A DNA stretch of 6,129 bases from Frankiales bacterium (lineage in GTDB: Bacteria > Actinomycetota > Actinomycetes > Mycobacteriales > SCTD01), in NCBI GenBank assembly GCA_025965755.1, contig JAOPWI010000078.1, forward strand, positions 1-6,129, written 5' to 3'. The notes below the pieces were generated by a model. It saw only the letters and a list, made by a program, of their open reading frames with translations. It made no database searches and was not told the origin of the DNA. A program made the position numbers and the translations under genes. Every line of letters starts with the position of its first letter. The stretch's first letter is position 1. This document shows, in pieces, positions 1 to 5,092 of this stretch.

Positions 1-520
1 TGGCCTGCACGCCGAGGCGCCGGGCGGCCCCGACGAGCGCGAGCGCCGCCTCCGGACCGGGGCAGGTGATCTCGAGGCTGGAGGACCGGCCCGGCTCGGT
101 GAGCGAGCCGTGCGCCAGGAACGCCCCGCGCCAGGCGGCCGCTGCGTCGCAGACGCCACCGCTGACCACCTGCGGCGGCAGCCCGCGCACCGGCCGGCCG
201 TGGCCGTCGATCAGCCCGGTCTGGCGGGCCAGCCCGTCGCCGTCCTTGCTGACCCGGACGACGTAGCGGTTGCCCTTGCGCAGGCCGCCGGCCGCCACGA
301 CGTGGACGTCGCTGGCGTGGCCGTAGACCTCGGCGACCTCCTTGCGCAGGCGGCGGGCGGTCGAGCCGGTGTCCAGCTCGGCCTCGACGACGATGCGCCC
401 CGAGACCAGGTGCAGGCCGCCGGCGAAGCGCAGCAGGGCCGACATCTCGGCCTTGCGGCAGCACGGCTTGGTGACCGACAGCCTCGACAGCTCGTCCTTG
501 ACGGCGGACGTCATGGCCAT
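1..520 (-). CDS. whiA: WhiA, sporulation/cell-division transcription regulator (5' part, truncated by window edge)
   Basis: WhiA is a DNA-binding protein made of a degenerate LAGLIDADG homing-endonuclease-like domain followed by a helix-turn-helix domain. In Streptomyces it works with WhiB to switch on sporulation septation genes. The window holds 173 codons, about half of the usual 320-330 residues. They cover the start of the protein and most of the LAGLIDADG-like domain; the HTH half lies outside. Recognisable family segments are SAVKDELSRL (5-14), CCRKAEMSALLRFAGGLHL (20-38), LARQTGLIDGHGRPVRGLPPQ (within 97-117) and AAWRGAFLAHGSLTEPGRSS (128-147). Two in-frame ATGs are possible, at 520 and 514. 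I chose 520 because homologues, as I recall them, begin MAMT and AAGGAG lies just upstream. It is the last visible gene of the uvrC operon and overlaps the end of yvcK. Identification is firm; only the start is uncertain by two codons. Confidence 0.96.
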   Translation of the reverse strand, partial: MAMTSAVKDELSRLSVTKPCCRKAEMSALLRFAGGLHLVSGRIVVEAELDTGSTARRLRKEVAEVYGHASDVHVVAAGGLRKGNRYVVRVSKDGDGLARQTGLIDGHGRPVRGLPPQVVSGGVCDAAAAWRGAFLAHGSLTEPGRSSSLEITCPGPEAALALVGAARRLGVQA

Positions 521-1554
521 GGGTCTCCTTGGGTCGTCGATCGGGTCGTCGATCGGGTCGTCGGGCGGGCCGTCGAGCGGGCCGCCGCGCCGGTGGGGTG
601 CGACGGAACGGGTGCTGCGGCCAGGACGGACCGGTAGGCCGCCGCGAGCCGGGTGGGGTCGTGCCGGGCGGTGCCATCGCCCAGAGCCACCGGCGCGAGC
701 ACGAGCTCGGCGCCCAGGCTCTGGGCGGCCAGGCGCAGGCTGGCCGGGTCGCGCACCGCGTCGCGGTCGGCGACGACGACGTCCAGCCGCAGCCCGGGCG
801 CGTGGGCGGCCAGCACCTCCAGGTGCGCCTCCGGGCTGAAGCCGTCGGTCTCGCCGGCCTGCGGGGACAGGTTGAGGGCGACCAGCCGGCGCGCCGAGGT
901 CTGCTCCAGCGCCTCGCGCAGCGCGGGGACCAGCAGGTGCGTGAGCACGCTGGTGAACCAGGAGCCCGGCCCGAGCACGACCCAGTCGGCCTCGAGCACC
1001 GCGGCGACGGCCTCGGGACAGGCGGTCGGCTCCTCGGGGCGCAGCGACACCGCGCACACCTGGCCGGGGGTCGTCGCGACGGCGTACTGGCCGACGACCT
1101 GGCGCAGCGCGCTCGGATCGTCGGGGTCCAGGCCGACGACCTCGGCCACGATGTCGAGCGGCACCGTGCTGGCCGGCAGCACCCGCCCGACGACGCCGAG
1201 CAGCCGGCCGACCAGGTCCAGCGCCTGCACCTGGTCGCCGGTGCACTGCGCCAGGCCGGTGAGCAGCAGGTTGCCCACGGCATGGCCGGCCAGCGGGCCG
1301 TCGCCGGGAAAGCGGTGCTGGAGCAGCGTCTGCCAGGTACGGCCCCAGTCGTCGTCACCGGCGAGGGCGGCCAGGGCCATCCGCAGGTCGCCGGGCGGCA
1401 GTGCGTCCATCTCCCGGCGCAGCCGGCCGCTGGACCCGCCGTCGTCGGCGACGGTGACCACGGCGGTCAGCCGGTCGGTCAGCTGCCGCAGGGCGGACAG
1501 GCTGGCCGCCAGCCCGTGGCCGCCGCCGAGCGCGGTGACGCGCGGGGCGGTCAC
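511..1554 (-). CDS. yvcK: YvcK/CuvA family protein (gluconeogenesis factor, UDP-sugar binding, CofD-like fold)
   Basis: This 347-residue protein belongs to the YvcK (CuvA in mycobacteria) family. Members share a Rossmann-like fold with CofD, bind UDP-sugars, and are needed for growth on gluconeogenic carbon sources and normal wall synthesis; the biochemical activity is unsettled. Visible family motifs are the glycine loop LGGGHG (9-14), TVADDGGSSGRLR (34-46), PPGDLRMAL (53-61), GHAVGNLL (90-97), LGPGSWFTSV (194-203) and LNLSPQAGETDGFSP (227-241). The conserved core ends near residue 316. The last 30 residues are a low-complexity tail built from a 12-bp tandem repeat. The GTG start at 1554 gives a 4-base GTGA overlap with rapZ and lies 10 residues before the glycine loop, as the family expects. 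Upstream reading in this frame continues only because the strand is GC-rich. Ribosome binding is weak (GGGG 5 nt upstream), so coupling to rapZ translation is likely. Confidence 0.95.
   Translation of the reverse strand: MTAPRVTALGGGHGLAASLSALRQLTDRLTAVVTVADDGGSSGRLRREMDALPPGDLRMALAALAGDDDWGRTWQTLLQHRFPGDGPLAGHAVGNLLLTGLAQCTGDQVQALDLVGRLLGVVGRVLPASTVPLDIVAEVVGLDPDDPSALRQVVGQYAVATTPGQVCAVSLRPEEPTACPEAVAAVLEADWVVLGPGSWFTSVLTHLLVPALREALEQTSARRLVALNLSPQAGETDGFSPEAHLEVLAAHAPGLRLDVVVADRDAVRDPASLRLAAQSLGAELVLAPVALGDGTARHDPTRLAAAYRSVLAAAPVPSHPTGAAARSTARPTTRSTTRSTTQGDPWP
525..530 (-). promoter_or_regulatory. Shine-Dalgarno sequence of whiA
   Basis: AAGGAG on the minus strand lies inside the last codons of yvcK. 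It is 4 nt from the ATG at 520 (slightly short) and 10 nt from the ATG at 514 (slightly long). Either start could be served, so it does not decide between them. It does show that whiA has its own ribosome site in addition to coupling with yvcK. Confidence 0.6.
531..590. repeat. 12-bp tandem repeat, about five copies, inside the 3' end of yvcK
   Basis: Reading the plus strand, the unit gggtcgtcgatc occurs twice exactly (531-542, 543-554). Three degenerating copies follow: gggtcgtcgggc (555-566), gggccgtcgagc (567-578) and gggccgccgcgc (579-590). Because 12 is a multiple of three, copy changes keep the yvcK frame. On the minus strand the array encodes a Thr/Ser/Arg tail (T-T-R-S units, residues about 325-341). 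It ends 11 bases before the first ATG of whiA. The gradient from identical to diverged copies suggests recent slippage at the whiA-proximal end. Confidence 0.85.
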
Positions 1555-2438
1555 TCGCGCCCCAGGTCGCGGTGGACCACCTGCACGTCGACCCGGGGGC
1601 CGGCCATCCGGGCGGCGATCGCCTCGGTCAGGGCCACGCTGCGGTGCTTGCCGCCGGTGCAGCCGACGGCGAGCAACGCGTAGCGCTTGCCCTCCCGCTC
1701 GTAGCCCTCGAGGGTCAGGCGCAGCAGCCCCTCGACCCGGTCCTGGAACTCGCCCGCGCCGTCCTGCGAGAGCACGTAGTCGCGCACCGCGGGGTCGCAG
1801 CCGGTCTGCGGGCGCAGCTCGGGCACCCAGTGCGGGTTGGGCAGGAAGCGGCAGTCGACGACGAGGTCGGCGTCGACCGGCAGGCCGTACTTGAACCCGA
1901 ACGACAGCACGGTGAGGTGGAGCACGCCGGCCCGGCCCTCGGTCCCGAAGGCCGCGATGACCTTGTCGCGGAGCTGGTGGACGTTGAGCACGCTGGTGTC
2001 CAGGACCAGGTCGGCCTCGCCGCGCAGGTCGAGCAGCAGCGCGCGCTCCTTGCGGATGCCATCGACCAGCCGCCGGTCGCCCTGCAGCGGGTGCGGGCGG
2101 CGGACGCCCTCGAAGCGGCGGACCAGGACCTCCTCGGAGGCCTCGAGGAACAGCACCCGGCGGGAGACACCCCGTCGATCGAGCTCGGACAGCGCCGTGG
2201 CCAGGTCCGAGGAGAAGGCCAGGCTGCGGACGTCGGCGACCACGGCGATCTTGCTCACCGCGCCCTGCGAGCGGCTGCCCAGGTCGACCATGGTGGCCAG
2301 CAGCGACGGCGGAAGGTTGTCGACGACGAACCAGCCGAGGTCCTCCAGGCACTTGGCCGCCGTCGAGCGGCCGGCGCCGGACAGCCCGGAGACGACGACG
2401 AGCTCCAGCGGAGCGGGAGGCACGGGGTCGAGCGTCAT
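1551..2438 (-). CDS. rapZ: RapZ family nucleotide-binding protein (RNase adapter homologue, YvcJ)
   Basis: At 295 residues this has the normal length of the RapZ/YvcJ family. In E. coli RapZ senses glucosamine-6-phosphate and delivers the sRNA GlmZ to RNase E; B. subtilis YvcJ is a nucleotide-hydrolysing protein. The RNA partners are not known to exist in actinobacteria, so the role here is open. Visible parts: a P-loop GLSGAGRS at 18-25, the conserved LEDLGWFVVDNLPPSLL (31-47), a Walker B-like VVADVRS (66-72), RPHPLQGD in the middle, and the C-terminal domain with SFGFKYGLP, DCRFLPNPHW and GCTGGKHRS (259-267), the last thought to form the phosphosugar pocket. The P-loop has Arg24 where Lys is canonical; I recall the same change in other actinobacterial homologues. 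The ATG at 2438 overlaps the uvrC stop (ATGA) and has GGAGAGG 7 nt upstream. The gene in turn overlaps yvcK by four bases. Confidence 0.96.
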   Translation of the reverse strand: MTLDPVPPAPLELVVVSGLSGAGRSTAAKCLEDLGWFVVDNLPPSLLATMVDLGSRSQGAVSKIAVVADVRSLAFSSDLATALSELDRRGVSRRVLFLEASEEVLVRRFEGVRRPHPLQGDRRLVDGIRKERALLLDLRGEADLVLDTSVLNVHQLRDKVIAAFGTEGRAGVLHLTVLSFGFKYGLPVDADLVVDCRFLPNPHWVPELRPQTGCDPAVRDYVLSQDGAGEFQDRVEGLLRLTLEGYEREGKRYALLAVGCTGGKHRSVALTEAIAARMAGPRVDVQVVHRDLGRE

Positions 2439-4465
2439 CCGACGACCTCTCCGGTCGCGGGGTCGAAGGCCGGCACGGCCGGCTCGTCGCCGGCCAGCGC
2501 CCGGACGACCGACTCGGCGGTGCGAGGGCCCACGCCGGGCACCTCCAGGACGTCCTCGACGGTCGCGGCGCGCAGCCGCTTCAGGGATCCGAAGTGTCGC
2601 AGCAGCGCCTTGCGGCGGGTGTCGCCCAGCCCGGGCACCTCGTCCAGGGCGCTCTCCACCATGCTCTTGCTGCGCTTGTGCCGGTGATAGGCGATGGCGA
2701 AGCGGTGCGCCTCGTCGCGCACCCGCTGCAGCAGATAGAGCCCCTCGGACGTGCGCGGCAGGATCACCGGGTCCGGGTCGCCCGGCAGCCAGACCTCCTC
2801 CAGCCGCTTGGCCAGCCCGCACAGCGCGACGTCGTCGATGCCCAGCTCGTCCAGGGCCGCCTGAGCGGCGGCGACCTGTGGCTGACCGCCGTCCACGACG
2901 ACCAGCTGCGGCGGATAGGCGAAGCGTCGCGGGCGCCCGGTCTCCGGGTCGATGCCCGGCCGGTCGTCGCCCTCCCCGTCGGTCTGGCCGGTCTCGGACC
3001 GCTCGTCGAGGTAGCGCGAGAACCGCCGGCGCACGACCTCGCGCATCGACGCGGTGTCGTCCTGGCCGTCCACGCCGCGCACGCCGAAGCGGCGGTACTC
3101 CGACTTGCGGGCCAGCCCGTCCTCGAAGACCACCATGCTGGCGACGACGCTGGTGCCCTGCAGGTTGGAGATGTCGAAGCACTCGATCCGCAGCGGCGCC
3201 TCGGCCAGGCCCAGCGCCTCCTGGATCTCGGCCAGAGCGGTGGACCGGGCGGTGAGGTCGCTGGCGCGCTTGGTCTTGTGCAGCGCGAACGCCTGTTTGG
3301 CGTTGCGCTCGACGGTCTCCATGAGCGCCTTCTTGTCCCCGCGCTGCGGCACCCGCAGGTCCACCCGGGTGCCGCGCAGGTCGCACAGCCAGCGGCTGAG
3401 CGCGTCGGCGTCCGGCGGCAGCGCCGGCACGAGCACCTCGCGGGGCACGTCGTCGCCGCCGTCCTGGAGCCGGAAGGCCGCGCCCGGCTCCATCCGGCGG
3501 TCGATCCGGAGCTCGTCCTCGGCATCCGGGTCGTCGCCGTACGCCTGGGCGAGGAACTGCCCCACCAGCTCGCCGGTCGACAGGTCCTCGACCTTGTCGA
3601 CGACGTAGCCGCGCTGCCCGCGGACCCGGCCGCCCCGGACGTGGAAGATCTGGATGGCGGCCTCGAGCTGGTCCTCGGCCACCCCGATGACGTCGGCGTC
3701 GGTGGCGTCCGTCAGCACGACGGTCTGCTTCTCCATGGCGCGGGTCAGCGCGCCGATGTCGTCGCGGATGCGGGCGGCGCGCTCGTACTCCTGGTCCTGC
3801 GCTGCCTGGGCCATGTCGCGCTCGAGCCGCTTGAGGAAGCGCCCGGACTGGCCGGCCATGAAGTCGCAGAAGTCGTCGACGATCGCCCGGTGCTCCTCGG
3901 CGGTGACCGTGCCGACGCAGGGGGCCGAGCACTTGTCGATGTAGCCGAGCAGGCAGGGGCGCCCGACCTGGCCGGCGCGGACGAAGACGCCCTTGCTGCA
4001 GGTCCGCGCCGGAAAGACCCGGAGCAGCAGGTCGAGCGTCTCGCGGATGGCCCAGGCATGGGCGTACGGGCCGAAGTAGCGCACGCCCTTCTTCTTCGGG
4101 CCGCGCATCACCTGGAGCCGGGGGAACTCCTCCCCCACCGTCACGGCCAGGCTGGGATAGCTCTTGTCGTCGCGGTACTTGACGTTGAACCGCGGGTCGT
4201 ACTGCTTGATCCAGGAGTACTCGAGCTGGAGCGCCTCGACCTCGGTGCCGACGACCGTCCACTCCACGCTGGCCGCGGTGGTGACCATCTGGCGGGTGCG
4301 GGGGTGGAGCGCGCCGACGTCCTGGAAGTAGCTCGACAGGCGGCTGCGCAGGCTCTTCGCCTTGCCGACGTAGACCACCCGGCCGGTCGCGTCGCGGAAG
4401 CGGTAGACGCCCGGAGACACCGGGATCGTCCCCGGCGCCGGCCGGTACGACGACGGGTCTGCCAC
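2435..4465 (-). CDS. uvrC: UvrABC system protein C, excision-repair nuclease subunit
   Basis: UvrC makes both incisions around a lesion marked by UvrA-UvrB. The 676 residues show the full architecture. The N-terminal GIY-YIG nuclease (3' incision) carries GVY (19-21), YVG (32-34), KAKSLRSRL (35-43) and probable metal-binding Glu82. Four cysteines (156, 171, 179, 183) are spaced as in the iron-sulfur site reported for E. coli UvrC. A UVR motif that meets UvrB spans about 208-243. The RNase H-like nuclease (5' incision) has its triad at Asp431 (IECFDIS), Asp525 (VVVDGG) and His587 (DEAHRF). Two helix-hairpin-helix units span about 607-655 (PGLGDTRR, VPGVGPRT). An acidic, Gly-rich linker (about 487-512) lies between the two catalytic Asp segments. 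The GTG at 4465 (product begins MADPSSYRPAPG) matches homologues as I recall them. There is no real Shine-Dalgarno sequence. First gene of the operon; all key residues are intact. Confidence 0.98.
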   Translation of the reverse strand: MADPSSYRPAPGTIPVSPGVYRFRDATGRVVYVGKAKSLRSRLSSYFQDVGALHPRTRQMVTTAASVEWTVVGTEVEALQLEYSWIKQYDPRFNVKYRDDKSYPSLAVTVGEEFPRLQVMRGPKKKGVRYFGPYAHAWAIRETLDLLLRVFPARTCSKGVFVRAGQVGRPCLLGYIDKCSAPCVGTVTAEEHRAIVDDFCDFMAGQSGRFLKRLERDMAQAAQDQEYERAARIRDDIGALTRAMEKQTVVLTDATDADVIGVAEDQLEAAIQIFHVRGGRVRGQRGYVVDKVEDLSTGELVGQFLAQAYGDDPDAEDELRIDRRMEPGAAFRLQDGGDDVPREVLVPALPPDADALSRWLCDLRGTRVDLRVPQRGDKKALMETVERNAKQAFALHKTKRASDLTARSTALAEIQEALGLAEAPLRIECFDISNLQGTSVVASMVVFEDGLARKSEYRRFGVRGVDGQDDTASMREVVRRRFSRYLDERSETGQTDGEGDDRPGIDPETGRPRRFAYPPQLVVVDGGQPQVAAAQAALDELGIDDVALCGLAKRLEEVWLPGDPDPVILPRTSEGLYLLQRVRDEAHRFAIAYHRHKRSKSMVESALDEVPGLGDTRRKALLRHFGSLKRLRAATVEDVLEVPGVGPRTAESVVRALAGDEPAVPAFDPATGEVVG
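2446..2452 (-). promoter_or_regulatory. Shine-Dalgarno sequence of rapZ
   Basis: GGAGAGG on the minus strand lies within the last codons of uvrC, 7 nt before the ATG at 2438. This is good spacing. It supports that start rather than any of the upstream in-frame codons that are really antisense-frame readings of uvrC. Confidence 0.65.
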
Positions 4466-4472
4466 GAGGTTC

Positions 4473-4478
4473 AGCCTA
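4473..4478 (-). promoter_or_regulatory. Candidate -10 element of the uvrC operon promoter (leaderless)
   Basis: On the minus strand TAGGCT fits the actinobacterial -10 pattern TANNNT. It is followed by 7 nt and then the uvrC GTG, so transcription would begin at or one base before the start codon. No convincing -35 hexamer is visible at the usual distance. The absence of GGAGG-like sequence before the GTG agrees with a leaderless mRNA. Prediction from pattern and position only. Confidence 0.4.
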
Positions 4479-4576
4479 CGTCCGACGGCCGACGGGACGG
4501 GCCCGCGGACGGACCCGGGTGGCGTCCGGACCGGGCGCAGTGCCAGGCTCGGGGCCGCCCTGACCGCCCGCCGACT

Positions 4577-4584
4577 GGGAGGAG
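4577..4584 (+). promoter_or_regulatory. Shine-Dalgarno sequence of the SsgA-like gene
   Basis: GGGAGGAG precedes the GTG at 4589. The GGAGG core (4578-4582) is 6 nt from the start codon, close to ideal. This decides the start in favour of GTG 4589 over the later in-frame ATG at 4688. Confidence 0.75.
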
Positions 4585-4588
4585 TCCC

Positions 4589-5086
4589 GTGCCCCCGCAG
4601 GACGCGCCCGGTGAGGGCGTGCCGGCGCAGGACCGGGCGGCCGCCGGCGACTGCGTGGTCGTGGGTCCGGACGGTGAGATCAGCGCGATGTCCGTGATCG
4701 CCGACGGCGGCGTCTCGGGCCGGGGCCGGCTGACCGTGCTGCGCCTGGGCTGGCACCCGGAGGATCCGCTGGCCGTCCAGCTGCGCCTGTCGGCGCAGCC
4801 CGACCACCCGGCGCTGCCGCGGGGCAGCTGGTCGGTGCTGCGCGACTTCCTGCGCTACGGGCTGGAGGAGCCGACCGGCGACGGTGACGTGCGCCTGCGC
4901 CCGGACGAGGAGCGCGACCGGCTCTGGCTCGAGCTGGCGCGCTTCGGCCGGGCGGTCTGCGTGTCGGTCCCCCGCGCCACGGTGCGAGCGCTGCTGGACC
5001 GCAGCGAGCTCGCGGTGCCGGCGGGCGAGGAGCGCAGTGACGCCGCCGTCGACGCGCTGCTGGCCCGCCTGCTCACCGACGGCTGA
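4589..5086 (+). CDS. SsgA-like (SALP) sporulation/cell-division regulator family protein
   Basis: The 165-residue product matches the SsgA/SsgB family of small cytoplasmic actinomycete proteins that help position septa; SsgB recruits FtsZ in Streptomyces. From about residue 54 the order of conserved features is right: a DPLAV segment (in LGWHPEDPLAVQLRL), then WSVLRDFLRYGLEEPTG with the typical W..-RD-L--GL--P-G, then GDGDVRLRP, a hydrophobic strand pair around FGRAVCVSVPRATV, and LDRSELAVPAGEE near the end. Family members are usually about 130-145 residues; this one has some 35 additional N-terminal residues, rich in Ala, Gly, Asp and Pro at the start, with no membrane segment. The start is GTG with an excellent ribosome site. 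It is transcribed divergently from uvrC and converges on the transpeptidase gene. Which SALP subgroup it belongs to cannot be told here, so no gene symbol is given. Family assignment is good but rests on pattern memory. Confidence 0.85.
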   Translation: MPPQDAPGEGVPAQDRAAAGDCVVVGPDGEISAMSVIADGGVSGRGRLTVLRLGWHPEDPLAVQLRLSAQPDHPALPRGSWSVLRDFLRYGLEEPTGDGDVRLRPDEERDRLWLELARFGRAVCVSVPRATVRALLDRSELAVPAGEERSDAAVDALLARLLTDG

Positions 5087-5092
5087 GCCCGG
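5087..5092. other. Six-base gap between two convergent genes
   Basis: The stop codons of the SsgA-like gene (5084-5086) and the L,D-transpeptidase gene (5093-5095) face each other with only gcccgg between. There is no room for an intrinsic terminator, so each transcript must end inside, or run antisense into, the neighbouring coding region. Confidence 0.8.

Larger units (their letters stand above)
4466..4588. other. Divergent intergenic region between uvrC and the SsgA-like gene
   Basis: This 123-bp stretch is the only substantial non-coding DNA in the window and must hold the promoters of both flanking genes unless transcription reads in from elsewhere. A -10-like element for uvrC sits at its left edge. 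For the plus-strand gene I find only the ribosome site; no TANNNT hexamer and no sporulation sigma-factor consensus stands out. Two short palindromes, acccgggt (4513-4520) and gtccggac (4524-4531), are not distinctive in DNA this GC-rich. Confidence 0.6.

Noticed and set aside
66..266. Small plus-strand open frame opposite whiA
   Set aside because: Antisense shadow of a recognised conserved gene, with no ribosome site.
529..1894. Plus-strand open frames of about 380-410 codons opposite yvcK and rapZ
   Set aside because: They are Arg/Ala/Pro-rich shadow frames of two well-recognised genes and resemble no family.
1555..2352. Upstream in-frame extension of yvcK (apparent 613-residue protein)
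   Set aside because: The extra part overprints rapZ in another frame and is low-complexity Arg/Pro/Gly; the family core begins right after GTG 1554.
2439..4262. Upstream in-frame extension of rapZ (apparent 903-residue protein)
   Set aside because: It overprints uvrC out of frame. RapZ is normally about 285-300 residues, and ATG 2438 has a good ribosome site.
4506..4528. Inverted repeat cggacg / cgtccg as a possible operator
   Set aside because: A 6-bp stem with an 11-nt loop is expected by chance at this GC content, and it matches no operator I know.
2594..4588. Very long open plus-strand frame antisense to uvrC, running in frame into the SsgA-like gene
   Set aside because: Stops are rare in the antisense frames of 70+% GC genes. 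The composition mirrors uvrC codons, and there is no domain similarity or ribosome site. The real gene starts at GTG 4589.
4466..4807. Longer uvrC N-terminus reading through the intergenic region
   Set aside because: The extra residues have no similarity to UvrC and would overlap the SsgA-like gene; homologues begin at MADPSSYRP.
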